Notes: generated by a model from the sequence alone, not told the origin. 13,177 bases of DNA from Oscillospiraceae bacterium (GCA_902766215.1 CACXCV010000094.1:1-13177), one strand, 5' to 3'. Shown: positions 1 to 8,060, numbered from the stretch's first letter. Numbers and translations are program-made.

Positions 1-3
1 ACT

Positions 4-25
4 GCCCCGCAGCGCGCTGCGGGGC
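4..25. repeat. Perfect 22-nt GC-rich palindrome (hairpin)
   Basis: Bases 4-12 (GCCCCGCAG) are exactly complementary to 17-25, with CGCG between them, so the whole element is a perfect palindrome able to form a very stable hairpin. On the minus strand it lies just beyond the T-tract that ends the tRNA-Val transcript, so it may be a backup terminator or the 3' end signal of a gene left of the window. On the plus strand it is followed by AAAAAA rather than T's, so it is not a terminator in that direction. Its role is uncertain because the window edge is only three bases away. Confidence 0.6.
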
Positions 26-71
26 AAAAAAGAAGCGCCTCAGGAAACTATGGTTTCCTGAGGCGCTTTTT
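26..71. terminator. Bidirectional intrinsic terminator after tRNA-Val
   Basis: A 16-bp perfect stem (33-48 with 53-68) closes a 4-base loop (TATG). On the minus strand, immediately after the tRNA CCA end, the stem is followed by a T-tract (complement of the A-run 26-31), giving a classical rho-independent terminator for the tRNA. On the plus strand the stem ends in TTTTT (67-71), so it could also stop transcripts entering from a gene left of the window. Stem perfection and T-runs on both sides make this call strong; use in both directions is inferred. Confidence 0.9.
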
Positions 72-146
72 GGTGGGAGCGACCGGGCTCGAACCGATGA
101 CCTCTTCCGTGTGAAGGAAGCGCTCTCCCTGCTGAGCTACGTTCCC
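71..146 (-). tRNA. tRNA-Val (anticodon CAC)
   Basis: The minus strand folds into a complete 76-nt cloverleaf: acceptor GGGAACG/CGCTCCC, D-stem GCTC/GAGC, anticodon stem CTTCC/GGAAG with loop TTCACAC, five-base variable region, T-stem ATCGG/CCGGT with loop TTCGAGC, discriminator A and an encoded CCA. The anticodon CAC (plus-strand 111-113) reads the valine codon GUG, a common valine codon in the GC-rich genes here. One acceptor position does not pair: A5 (plus-strand base 142) faces C68, where G5-C68 would be expected. All other stems pair, with one T-G wobble in the T-stem. The gene has its own upstream promoter and a strong terminator directly after CCA, so it is a single-tRNA transcription unit diverging from miaB. 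Confidence 0.95.
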
Positions 147-156
147 GTGCTTGTGT

Positions 157-184
157 ATTATAGCACGGATTTAAAAAAAAGCAA
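157..184 (-). promoter_or_regulatory. Probable sigmaA promoter of the tRNA-Val gene
   Basis: Read on the minus strand there is TTGCTT (plus 179-184), a 16-nt AT-rich spacer, and a consensus TATAAT (plus 157-162) preceded by TGC, an extended -10. Transcription would start near 150, about four bases before the mature tRNA 5' end, which suits RNase P processing of a short leader. Confidence 0.8.
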
Positions 185-223
185 GCCCTTTTTTTGCCGC
201 GGGGCGACTTTCTGTGCCGCGTC

Positions 224-252
224 TTGCAAAGGCAGGCGGAAACTGCTATAAT
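224..252 (+). promoter_or_regulatory. Probable sigmaA promoter of the miaB-mutS operon
   Basis: TTGCAA (224-229) is separated by exactly 17 nt from a consensus TATAAT (247-252), with TG at 244-245 giving an extended -10 motif. A start near 259 would leave a leader of about 40 nt before the miaB ATG. It is the only clear promoter before the long plus-strand gene run and lies back to back with the tRNA promoter. Confidence 0.85.
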
Positions 253-266
253 ACTATATTATTTAT

Positions 267-285
267 GGCCCGCTTTCGGCGGGCC
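267..285 (+). other. Leader hairpin before miaB
   Basis: GGCCCGC (267-273) pairs with GCGGGCC (279-285) around a five-base loop. It sits between the predicted start of transcription and the GGAGG ribosome binding site (290-294), which stays outside the stem. It lacks a T-tract, so it is not a terminator. A role in mRNA 5' end stability is possible but not shown. Confidence 0.55.
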
Positions 286-299
286 GGGCGGAGGATTTC

Positions 300-1712
300 A
301 TGGCGCATACCGTTACCATCTCCCAGGAGGCGCTGCGGGCGCAGCGGGAGATTTGTCAGCAGATTCAATCCTATTGGCAGTCGCGGCGGCAGGAGCCGCT
401 GGCCTGGGTAGACACCTATGGCTGCCAGCAGAACGAAAACGACTCCGAGCGCATCCGCGGCCTGCTGGCGCAGTGCGGCTATGGCATGACCGACCGCAGC
501 GAGGACGCGGACGTGATCGTCATCAACACCTGCGCCGTGCGCGAGCATGCCAACCAGCGGGTGTTCGGCAACATCGGCGCGCTGGTTCACGGCTATCGCC
601 GCCATCCGGGGCAGATTATCTGCCTGTGCGGCTGCATGGCCGGCCAGCCCGAGGTGGTCGAGCGGCTGAAAAAGAGCTTTCCCCACGTGCGGGTGGTGTT
701 CACCTCCCACGAGATCTGGCGCTTTCCCGAGCTGCTGCGTCAGGCGCTGCTCACCGGCAAGCGCGTGTTTGCCACCGAGCCGTCGGACGGCAATGTGGCC
801 GAGGGGCTGCCTGTGGTGCGCGGCAGCGGGCTGAAGGCCTGGCTGTCGGTGATGTATGGCTGCAACAACTTCTGCAGCTACTGCATTGTGCCCTATGTGC
901 GCGGGCGCGAGCGCAGCCGCCGGCCCGAGGCGATTCTGGACGAGGCGCGCGAGCTGATTGCCCAGGGCTATCGCGACATCACCCTGCTGGGGCAGAACGT
1001 CAACTCCTATGGCAAGGATCTGGACTGCGGCGTGGATTTTGCCGACCTGCTGGCCCAGCTGGCCAGCCTGGAGGGCGAGTTTATCCTCCGCTTTATGACC
1101 AGCCACCCCAAGGACGCCTCGAAAAAGCTGTTTGACACCATGGCGGCCTATCCCAAGATTGCCCGGGTGATCCACCTGCCCTTCCAGGCCGGCAACGACC
1201 GGGTGCTCAGGGTGATGAACCGGCGCTATACCGCCGCGCAGTATCTGCAGCTGGTGGACTATGCCCGCAGTGTGATGCCGGACATTGTGCTTACCTCCGA
1301 TGTGATTGTGGGATTCCCCGGCGAAACCGACGACGAGTTTGAAGACACCCTGCGCCTGATCGAGCGGGTGCGCTTTGACGCGCTGTTTACGTTTATCTAC
1401 TCCCCCCGCGCGGGAACGCCCGCGGCGAACATGCCCGACCCCGTCCCCCGTGAGCAGAAGCAGCGCAACTTTGACCGGCTGGTGGCGGCGCAGAACCGCA
1501 TCAGCGACGAGCGCCACGCGGCCTATGTGGGACAGACGCTCCGCTGTCTCATCGACGGCGTGGACGAGCAGGACCCCAGCCTGCTCACGGCCCGCACCGA
1601 CGGCAATCGCCTGGTGCGCCTGCCGGGCGATGCGGCATTGGTGGGCAGCTTCCGCCCCGTGACCATCACGGCCAGCGGCACCTGGTCGCTGAGCGGGCGG
1701 CTGGCCGACTGA
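300..1712 (+). CDS. miaB: tRNA-2-methylthio-N6-dimethylallyladenosine synthase MiaB
   Basis: Radical-SAM methylthiotransferase that converts i6A37 to ms2i6A37 in tRNAs reading UNN codons; it acts after MiaA, which is encoded downstream. The 470-residue product has the family layout. The N-terminal UPF0004 domain has three cluster cysteines: C42 in TYGCQQN, C78 in INTCAVREHANQR and C112 in CGCMAGQPE. The radical-SAM core has the CxxxCxxC signature at C188, C192 and C195 (YGCNNFCSYCIVPYVRGRE). A TRAM RNA-binding domain covers roughly residues 400-470. The conserved MTSHP and LPFQAGND stretches are also present. The ATG at 300 follows GGAGG (290-294) and gives full-length agreement with the family. 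It is the first gene after the 224-252 promoter and probably heads the operon. Intact, no oddities. Confidence 0.97.
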   Translation: MAHTVTISQEALRAQREICQQIQSYWQSRRQEPLAWVDTYGCQQNENDSERIRGLLAQCGYGMTDRSEDADVIVINTCAVREHANQRVFGNIGALVHGYRRHPGQIICLCGCMAGQPEVVERLKKSFPHVRVVFTSHEIWRFPELLRQALLTGKRVFATEPSDGNVAEGLPVVRGSGLKAWLSVMYGCNNFCSYCIVPYVRGRERSRRPEAILDEARELIAQGYRDITLLGQNVNSYGKDLDCGVDFADLLAQLASLEGEFILRFMTSHPKDASKKLFDTMAAYPKIARVIHLPFQAGNDRVLRVMNRRYTAAQYLQLVDYARSVMPDIVLTSDVIVGFPGETDDEFEDTLRLIERVRFDALFTFIYSPRAGTPAANMPDPVPREQKQRNFDRLVAAQNRISDERHAAYVGQTLRCLIDGVDEQDPSLLTARTDGNRLVRLPGDAALVGSFRPVTITASGTWSLSGRLAD

Positions 1713-1777
1713 CCGGGCGGCGGACAGGACAGACGATAAACGAGATAAACAATGAAAGAGAGAAGGACGGTGTCTCC

Positions 1778-4351
1778 ATGGCGGAACTGACCCCCATGAT
1801 GCAGCAGTATCTCCGCACCAAGGCGGAAAACCCCGACTGCATCCTTTTCTTCCGGCTGGGCGACTTCTATGAGATGTTCATGGACGACGCCAAGCTGGCC
1901 TCCAAGGAGCTGGACCTGACGCTGACCACCCGCGACCGCAACAACCCCAACCCGGACGAGCGGGTGCCCATGTGCGGTGTGCCCTATCACTCGGTGGAGG
2001 GCTATCTGGCCCGGCTGGTGCAGAAGGGCTATAAGGTTGCCATCTGCGAGCAGACAGAGGACCCAGCCCAGGCCAAGGGACTGGTGCGGCGCGAGATTAC
2101 CCGCGTGGTGACCCCCGGCACCGTGACCGAGTCGAGCATGCTGGAGGAGCGGCGCAACAACTATTTTGCCTGTGTTTATGGGGCTGGGAGCGGCTTTGGC
2201 CTGGCCTTTGCCGACATTTCCACCGGCGAGTGCTATGCTGCGGCGGCCGACCTGGAAAAGGCCTGCAACGAGCTGGCCCGGTTCGAGCCGCGGGAGGTGC
2301 TGCTGGGCGGCACGGCGCTGGACTGCGCTGCGCTGGATCAGCTGCTGGCCGAGCGGCTGCACGCTGCGCGCGAGACTGGTGACGAGACGCTGTTTGACCT
2401 TGACCGCTGCACTGCCGTCTGCCGGGCGCAGTTTGCTGCCCTGGGCGAGGCCGAGCGCGAGGGCCGGGTGCTGCAGGCTGTGGGCGGGCTGCTGCAGCGG
2501 CTGAAGGCGCTGTCCAAGTCGGACCTGGGGCACATCCGCCAGCTGCAATACTATGTCTCGGGCCAGTTTATGGAGCTGGACATCACCGCCCGGCGCAACC
2601 TGGAGCTGACCGAGACCCTGCGCAACAAGGAAAAGCGCGGCAGCCTGCTCTGGGTGCTGGATCAGACGCAGACGGCCATGGGCGGGCGGATGCTGCGCTC
2701 ATGGCTGGAAAAGCCGCTGCTGAATCCCCGGCAGATCGCCATGCGGCAGGACGCGGTGGAGGAGCTGGTGCGCAGCACCGTTGTCCGCGAGGAGCTGCGG
2801 GCACAGCTGGACGGCATGACCGACTTCGAGCGCGTGATGAGCCGCCTGTCGGCCGGCACGGCCTCGGCCAAGGACCTGGCCCAGCTGGCGGCGGGCGCGG
2901 CGGTGCTGCCGGCCATCCGCAGCCAGCTGGCGCAGACGCAGGCCCCCCTGCTGCAAAGTCTGCTGGAGCAGCTTGACCCGCTGGATGACGTGCGCGAGCA
3001 GCTTGAGCGCGCCATTGCCGACAACCCGCCCGCCATTCTCCGCGAGGGCGGAATGATTGCCCCGGGCTTCAGCCCCGAGTTGGATCGCCTGCGCGAGATC
3101 CGCGACGGCGGCGGCAGCCTGCTGGAAAAGATGGAGGCCGAGGAGCGGGAGAAGACCGGCATCCGCACCCTGCGCGTGCGGGCCAACCGGGTCTATGGCT
3201 ATTACATCGAGGTGCCGCGCTCGTACACCGGGCCGGTGCCCGACAACTATATCCGCAAGCAGACCACCACCACCGGCGAGCGCTATTTCACCCCCGAGCT
3301 GAAGGAACTGGAAAACACCGTGCTCACCGCCCGCGAGCAGATTGTCTCACTGGAATACGACCTGTTCTGCCAGCTGCGGCAGTGGGCCGTGGAGCAGTGG
3401 CCCCGGATTCAGGCCACGGCGGCGGCCGTAGCGCAGGCGGACGTGCTGGCCTGCTTTGCCGCCGCAGCGGTGCGCAGCGGCTATGTCCGGCCGGAGGTGG
3501 ACCTCTCTGGCGAGATTTCCATCACGGCGGGCCGCCACCCGGTGGTCGAGCGGATGCTGCGCGAGAGCCTGTTTGTCCCCAACGACACGGCCCTGGGCCA
3601 GCAGAGCCGCGTGGCCATCATCACCGGCCCGAACATGGCCGGCAAATCCACGTATATGCGCCAGGTGGCGCTGATTGTGCTCATGGCGCAGATCGGCTCG
3701 TTCGTCCCGGCCGGCGCGGCCCGGATTGGCGTGGTTGACCGGATCTTCACGCGCATTGGCGCCTCGGACGACCTGACGGCAGGCCAGTCCACCTTTATGG
3801 TGGAGATGACCGAGGTGGCTGAGATCCTGGCCCACGCCACACCGCGCAGCCTGCTGATCCTCGATGAGATCGGCCGCGGCACCTCCACCTTTGACGGGAT
3901 GGCCATCGCCCGGGCTGTGCTGGAATACGCCGCCGCGCGCCTGGGGGCCAAGACGCTCTTTGCCACCCACTATCACGAGCTGACCGCCCTGGAGCAGAGC
4001 CTGGAGGGCGTGCGCAACTATAACATTGCGGTCAAGCGCCGGGGGGGCGACATCGTCTTCCTGCGCAAGATTGTCCCCGGCGCGGCGGACGAGTCGCTGG
4101 GCGTGGAGGTGGCGCGGCTGGCGGGGCTGCCGCAGCCGGTGATCACCCGGGCGCGGGCGTTGCTGCGCGAGCTGGAGAGCGCCGGGCCGGCGACCCCCGC
4201 CCCCCGGCAGGCCGAGCCGGAGGGCCAGCTGGCCATGGGCGACCCGGCGGCCGAGAGCGTCAGTGCCCAGCTGCGGGCGCTGAACGTGGAAACCATGACG
4301 CCCATCGAGGCGCTGAACGAACTTTACCGGCTCAGGCGGATGCTGGGCTGA
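1778..4351 (+). CDS. mutS: DNA mismatch repair protein MutS
   Basis: Recognises base mismatches and small loops after replication and recruits MutL using ATP. The 857 residues match the usual MutS length. The mismatch-wedging motif is GDFYEMF with F30 and E32. The C-terminal ABC-type ATPase has Walker A GPNMAGKST at 617-625, a conserved stretch around FTRIGASDDLTAGQSTF, Walker B ILDEIGRG with D696 and E697, and a helix-turn-helix dimerisation tail ending in ALNELYRLRRMLG. Near the C-terminus, QLAMG (from Q817) sits where other MutS proteins carry a sliding-clamp-binding peptide, but the match is weak. The start follows AAGGA (1763-1767). A 65-nt gap separates it from miaB with no terminator, and mutL lies one gene downstream, so the two are probably co-transcribed. 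Intact. Confidence 0.98.
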   Translation: MAELTPMMQQYLRTKAENPDCILFFRLGDFYEMFMDDAKLASKELDLTLTTRDRNNPNPDERVPMCGVPYHSVEGYLARLVQKGYKVAICEQTEDPAQAKGLVRREITRVVTPGTVTESSMLEERRNNYFACVYGAGSGFGLAFADISTGECYAAAADLEKACNELARFEPREVLLGGTALDCAALDQLLAERLHAARETGDETLFDLDRCTAVCRAQFAALGEAEREGRVLQAVGGLLQRLKALSKSDLGHIRQLQYYVSGQFMELDITARRNLELTETLRNKEKRGSLLWVLDQTQTAMGGRMLRSWLEKPLLNPRQIAMRQDAVEELVRSTVVREELRAQLDGMTDFERVMSRLSAGTASAKDLAQLAAGAAVLPAIRSQLAQTQAPLLQSLLEQLDPLDDVREQLERAIADNPPAILREGGMIAPGFSPELDRLREIRDGGGSLLEKMEAEEREKTGIRTLRVRANRVYGYYIEVPRSYTGPVPDNYIRKQTTTTGERYFTPELKELENTVLTAREQIVSLEYDLFCQLRQWAVEQWPRIQATAAAVAQADVLACFAAAAVRSGYVRPEVDLSGEISITAGRHPVVERMLRESLFVPNDTALGQQSRVAIITGPNMAGKSTYMRQVALIVLMAQIGSFVPAGAARIGVVDRIFTRIGASDDLTAGQSTFMVEMTEVAEILAHATPRSLLILDEIGRGTSTFDGMAIARAVLEYAAARLGAKTLFATHYHELTALEQSLEGVRNYNIAVKRRGGDIVFLRKIVPGAADESLGVEVARLAGLPQPVITRARALLRELESAGPATPAPRQAEPEGQLAMGDPAAESVSAQLRALNVETMTPIEALNELYRLRRMLG

Positions 4352-4370
4352 ACACCGAGGAGGAACCGCC

Positions 4371-5087
4371 ATGCCGCAAACAAACTGCCCGCTGGCACAG
4401 GGGGTGCGCATGACCCGGGGCGAAACCATTTTCGCCTGGGCCTATTATCCGTTCTACCTGCTGCTCACACCGCTGCTGATCCAGCTGGTGTTTGCGCTGG
4501 GTGGGTGGGAGTATGACGTCTACACCCTGAATCTGGTCTTTTTCTATGTGAACTTTCTGGCTGTGGTCATCGGCTGCCGCCGTTTTCTGGCCGAGTCGCT
4601 GCGGCAGACGCAGCTGCTGCGGCTGGTGCTGGGCGTGCTGACCGGCTATGCCGTCAACTATGCCGGCAGCCTGCTGCTGGCGATCTTCAGCACGGCCCTG
4701 CCCGAGTACAGCAACCCGGCGGATGCAAACACCACGTCGATGATCCTGCAGCAGGGGCGGGTGATGGCGGCCTGCGCCGTTCTGCTCGGCCCGCTGGTTG
4801 AGGAGGTGCTGGTCCGCGGGCTGATCTTTGGCCCGCTGTCGCGCCGCAGCCGCATGCTGGCCTATGCGGTGTCCACGCTGGTGTTCTCGGCACTGCACCT
4901 GTGGGAATATGTCGGCTCGGCGTCGCTGCCGGCATTGCTGCTGTCGCTGCTGGACTATGTCCCGGCCTCGATTGCGCTGGCGGCGGCCTATGAGCGCGGC
5001 GGCACCATCTGGAGCCCCATCGCCCTGCACATGCTGCTCAACGGAATGAGTCTCTGGGCGCTCAGTGCGCTCGGCGGACTTGGATAA
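4371..5087 (+). CDS. CPBP-family intramembrane glutamic/metal protease
   Basis: A 238-residue polytopic membrane protein of the CPBP (CAAX protease and bacteriocin-processing, Abi/Rce1-like) family. All three signature motifs are present: EExxxR at E144, E145 and R149; FxxxH ending at H176; and HxxxN at H220 and N224. These form the intramembrane active site, so it is likely catalytically competent. Hydrophobic segments occur near residues 22-43, 53-70, 83-107, 132-143, 165-180, 186-207 and 213-232. The ATG at 4371 has a perfect AGGAGG (4358-4363) seven bases upstream; a second in-frame ATG at 4410 has no comparable site. It is 19 nt after mutS and 11 nt before mutL. The substrate is unknown; family members serve in prenyl-protein processing, bacteriocin immunity or signalling. 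A direct role in mismatch repair is not implied by the sequence. Confidence 0.9.
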   Translation: MPQTNCPLAQGVRMTRGETIFAWAYYPFYLLLTPLLIQLVFALGGWEYDVYTLNLVFFYVNFLAVVIGCRRFLAESLRQTQLLRLVLGVLTGYAVNYAGSLLLAIFSTALPEYSNPADANTTSMILQQGRVMAACAVLLGPLVEEVLVRGLIFGPLSRRSRMLAYAVSTLVFSALHLWEYVGSASLPALLLSLLDYVPASIALAAAYERGGTIWSPIALHMLLNGMSLWALSALGGLG

Positions 5088-5098
5088 GGAGGAAAGCC

Positions 5099-7105
5099 AT
5101 GCCCAACATTCAACGCCTGTCGGCCCACCTGGCCAACCTGATTGCCGCCGGCGAGGTGGTCGAGCGCCCTGCCTCGGTGGTGAAGGAGCTGCTGGAGAAC
5201 GCCGTGGATGCCGGGGCGACCGCCGTCACCGTGGAGATTCAGAACGGCGGCATGTCCTTCATCCGCGTGGCGGACAACGGCTGTGGCATGTCCCGGGCGG
5301 ACGCTGAGGTGGCCTTTCTGCGCCATGCCACCTCCAAGCTGCATAGCGAGGAGGAGCTGGCGTCCATCGGCACGCTGGGCTTTCGCGGCGAGGCACTGGC
5401 GGCCATCGCCGCCGTCAGCCATGTGGACCTGCTGACCAGCGACGGGGCCGAGGGCACCTCGCTGCATCTCGAGGCGGGAACCATCACCCGCCGCGGGGAG
5501 GCCGCCTGTTCCCAGGGCACGACGATCATCGTGCGCGACCTGTTTTACAACACCCCGGCGCGGCTGAAGTTCATGAAGCGCGACGCGGCCGAGGGCGCAC
5601 AGGTTCACGCGGTGGTGCAGCGCCAAGCGCTGGCCAACCCCGCCGTGCGCTATCGCTTTCTCCGCGACGGGCAGGAGCTGCTGGCCACCTCCGGCGACGG
5701 CGAGCTGTACAGCGCCATCTATGCGGTGCTGGGGCGGCAGCTGGCGCTGGACATGGTGCCTGTGGAGGGCAGCTGGGGCGAGACAGCCATCCGCGGCTAT
5801 GTTACCCGGCCCAGCGCCACCCGGGGCAACCGCAACGCCCAGCATTTTTTCGTCAACGGGCGCTATGTGCGGTCCAAGCTGATGATGGCTGCGCTGGAGC
5901 AGGCGTATCAGAACCAGCTGCCCGCCGGGCGCTTTCCCGGCTGTGTGCTGCACCTGCACCTGCCGCTGCAGCAGGTGGACGTGAACATCCACCCGGCCAA
6001 GACCGAGGTGAAGTTCCTGACCGAGCAGGCGGTGTTTGACGCGGTGTATTACGGCGTGCTGACGGCGCTGAGCCGCACGCCCGGCCGGCCCGAGGCCCGG
6101 CTGAAGGCCCAGACCACCTATTTCCGTCCCGGCGACGATCAGCCGGAGCACAAGCCGGATCCGCAGTGCGCTGCGGTCGCTTCCCATGCCCCGGCCGGCT
6201 CCGGCGCGGCCGCAGCAACGGCCAAACCGGCGCAGGGCTTCTTCCGCACCATGCGCAGCGAGGACTATCGTGCGCTGGCGCATTCGCTGGCGGAAAAGCC
6301 GCCGGCCGCCGCCTCTCCGGCGGTACAGAAGCAGGTGTTTGCCCCCGGGACGGTGCTGGCCTCCCGCCAGACGCTGCCCTATCAGACCCGGCAGAGCCGG
6401 GCCGCCCCGCAGCCCGAGCAGCCCGCGGCCCCGGCGCCCGTGCCGGCGGCCCCGTCTGCCCCGCAGCAGCCGGCGGCGGCACACCCTGCCGCCCCGGCCG
6501 AGGAACCGGCCCAGCAGGTGATGGACGCCCTGCCGCCGGAGCAGACCTGGCGCCTGGTGGGCGAGGTGCTGCAGACCTATCTGGTCATCGAGGAGCCGGA
6601 CGGCATGCTGCTCATCGACAAGCACGCTGCCCACGAGCGGATTCTGTTTGAGACGCTGCGCGCCCGGCAGGCGCCCATGATGAGCCAGGCGCTGCTGGAG
6701 CCGCTGCCGCTGCCCCTGGGCGCGGCCGAGGCTGAGGCGGTGCTCGATGGCCGGGCGCTGCTGGAGCCCTTTGGCTATGGCGTGCAGGCCGGGGACGGGG
6801 GCGCGGAGCTGACGCGCATCCCGGCGGAGCTGACCGCCGACGAGGCGCTGGCCGGCGTGGCCCAGCTGGCGGACTATCTGCTGGAGGGGCACGAGCCGGA
6901 TCCCGCCGCCATGCGCGACATTGCCCTGCACACCATGGCCTGCAAGGCAGCGGTGAAGGCGGGAGCGGTCTCCGGCCGCGAGGAGTTGGAGCATCTGGCA
7001 CGGGAAGTGATGACCCGCGACGACATTAAATACTGCCCCCATGGCCGCCCCGTGTGCATTTCGCTCTCGCGCGGGACCATCGAGCGGCAGTTCGGGAGGG
7101 CGTAA
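5099..7105 (+). CDS. mutL: DNA mismatch repair endonuclease MutL
   Basis: Couples mismatch recognition by MutS to strand incision. The 668-residue protein has an N-terminal GHKL ATPase with E30, N34 (ENAVDAGA), DNGCGM from D59 and GFRGEAL at 94-100. A linker of about 150 residues follows, rich in Pro and Ala around 430-480. The C-terminal domain, from about 482, carries the metal-binding endonuclease motif D507-x-H-A-x2-E-x4-E518 plus ACKAAVKAG (614-622) and CPHGRP (646-651). This is therefore the nicking type of MutL found where MutH is absent. QALLEP (530-535) fits the QxxLxP sliding-clamp-binding consensus. AAGGAGG (5086-5092), overlapping the stop of the protease gene, fixes the ATG. The stop is two bases before the miaA start, so the genes are tightly coupled. 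Confidence 0.97.
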   Translation: MPNIQRLSAHLANLIAAGEVVERPASVVKELLENAVDAGATAVTVEIQNGGMSFIRVADNGCGMSRADAEVAFLRHATSKLHSEEELASIGTLGFRGEALAAIAAVSHVDLLTSDGAEGTSLHLEAGTITRRGEAACSQGTTIIVRDLFYNTPARLKFMKRDAAEGAQVHAVVQRQALANPAVRYRFLRDGQELLATSGDGELYSAIYAVLGRQLALDMVPVEGSWGETAIRGYVTRPSATRGNRNAQHFFVNGRYVRSKLMMAALEQAYQNQLPAGRFPGCVLHLHLPLQQVDVNIHPAKTEVKFLTEQAVFDAVYYGVLTALSRTPGRPEARLKAQTTYFRPGDDQPEHKPDPQCAAVASHAPAGSGAAAATAKPAQGFFRTMRSEDYRALAHSLAEKPPAAASPAVQKQVFAPGTVLASRQTLPYQTRQSRAAPQPEQPAAPAPVPAAPSAPQQPAAAHPAAPAEEPAQQVMDALPPEQTWRLVGEVLQTYLVIEEPDGMLLIDKHAAHERILFETLRARQAPMMSQALLEPLPLPLGAAEAEAVLDGRALLEPFGYGVQAGDGGAELTRIPAELTADEALAGVAQLADYLLEGHEPDPAAMRDIALHTMACKAAVKAGAVSGREELEHLAREVMTRDDIKYCPHGRPVCISLSRGTIERQFGRA

Positions 7106-7107
7106 GC

Positions 7108-8025
7108 GTGAAGCGCGTGATTTGTGTTGTCGGCCCCACGGCCTCCGGCAAAACGGCGCTGGCCGTGGGGCTGGCCCGGGCGCTGGGGGGCGAGGTGGTC
7201 TCGGCTGACTCGATGCAGGTCTACCGGGGCATGGACGTCGGCACCGCCAAGCCCACCGTGGAAGAGATGGGCGGCGTGCGGCACCACATGCTGTCGGTCT
7301 GTGACCCGCGCGAGCCGTTCTCCGCCGGGAAATATGTCGAGCAGGCCGGCCTGGTGGTGGACGACATCCTGGCCCGGGGCCGGACAGCCATCCTGGCCGG
7401 CGGCACGGGGCTGTATCTCGACAGCCTGATCTCCGGGCGGGAATTTGCCCCCGAGGCGCCCGACGGATACCGCCAGTCGCTGGAGGCACTGGACACCGCG
7501 CAGCTGCGCGCGCAGCTGCGCTGCGTGGACCCCGAAAGCGAGGCCCGCCTGCCTGACGGCGACCGGCGGCGGATGATCCGCGCCCTGGAGATTTATCACC
7601 GCACGGGCCAGACCATCACCGAGCACGACCGGCTGAGCCGCCAGCAGCCCCCGCGCTATGACGCCGCGTGGCTGGGGCTGGATTTTGCCGACCGGGCGCT
7701 GCTCTATGGGCGCATCGACCGCCGGGTGGAGCAGATGGTGGCGGACGGCCTGCTGGACGAGGTGCGCGGCCTGCTGCAAAGCGGCGTTCCGGCCAGCGCC
7801 ACGGCGATGCAGGCCATCGGGTATAAAGAGCCGCTGGCAGCGCTGCGGGGCGAGATGACCCTGGACGAGGCCGTGGCCCTGATCCAGCAGCAGACCCGCC
7901 GCTATGCCAAGCGGCAGCGCACCTGGTTTCGCCGCAACCCAGCGGTGCAGTGGATTCTGCGCGACGGGCTGGACGAGGCGCAGATCCTTTCCACGGCGCT
8001 GGCGCTGCTGCGGCAGACGGCCTGA
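7108..8025 (+). CDS. miaA: tRNA dimethylallyltransferase MiaA
   Basis: Transfers a dimethylallyl group to N6 of A37 in tRNAs reading UNN codons, giving i6A, the substrate of MiaB encoded at the start of this operon. I place the start at GTG 7108: it follows GGGAGGG (7094-7100) by seven bases, lies two bases after the mutL stop, and begins two residues before the conserved first strand. The longer in-frame ATG at 7054 lies inside mutL and adds an unrelated extension. The resulting 305 residues match the family. Motifs: P-loop GPTASGKT (9-16), SADSMQVYRGMDVGTAKP from S32, GGTGLYLDSLISG, RRRMIRALEIY, QAIGYKE and RRYAKRQRTWFRRN. mutL-miaA-hfq is also the classical enterobacterial order. Intact. 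Confidence 0.97.
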   Translation: MKRVICVVGPTASGKTALAVGLARALGGEVVSADSMQVYRGMDVGTAKPTVEEMGGVRHHMLSVCDPREPFSAGKYVEQAGLVVDDILARGRTAILAGGTGLYLDSLISGREFAPEAPDGYRQSLEALDTAQLRAQLRCVDPESEARLPDGDRRRMIRALEIYHRTGQTITEHDRLSRQQPPRYDAAWLGLDFADRALLYGRIDRRVEQMVADGLLDEVRGLLQSGVPASATAMQAIGYKEPLAALRGEMTLDEAVALIQQQTRRYAKRQRTWFRRNPAVQWILRDGLDEAQILSTALALLRQTA

Positions 8026-8060
8026 CTGCCCTGCTTCGACAGCCTTTGCCACCCCCTGCA

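Noticed and set aside
194..1135. A 313-codon plus-strand open frame overlapping the start of miaB
   Set aside because: It is out of frame with miaB, is rich in Gly, Ala, Arg and Pro, and has no conserved motif. The miaB frame explains the region.
1735..1750. Two GATAAAC copies nine bases apart upstream of mutS
   Set aside because: They are too short to support a regulatory call and no promoter spacing fits around them. They are probably chance in a small AT-richer gap.
7054..7107. Upstream ATG that would lengthen MiaA by 18 residues
   Set aside because: It lies inside the mutL end and adds an unconserved extension. The GTG at 7108 has a good RBS and gives the normal N-terminus.
4988..7489. 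An 833-codon open frame on the minus strand across mutL and miaA, and similar long antisense frames over miaB, mutS, the HlyD-like gene, divIVA and ileS
   Set aside because: These mirror genes with strongly G/C-biased third positions, which removes stop codons from the complementary frames. Their translations are low-complexity (Arg, Gly, His, Gln, Leu) with no recognisable domain, while the plus-strand frames carry complete conserved motifs.
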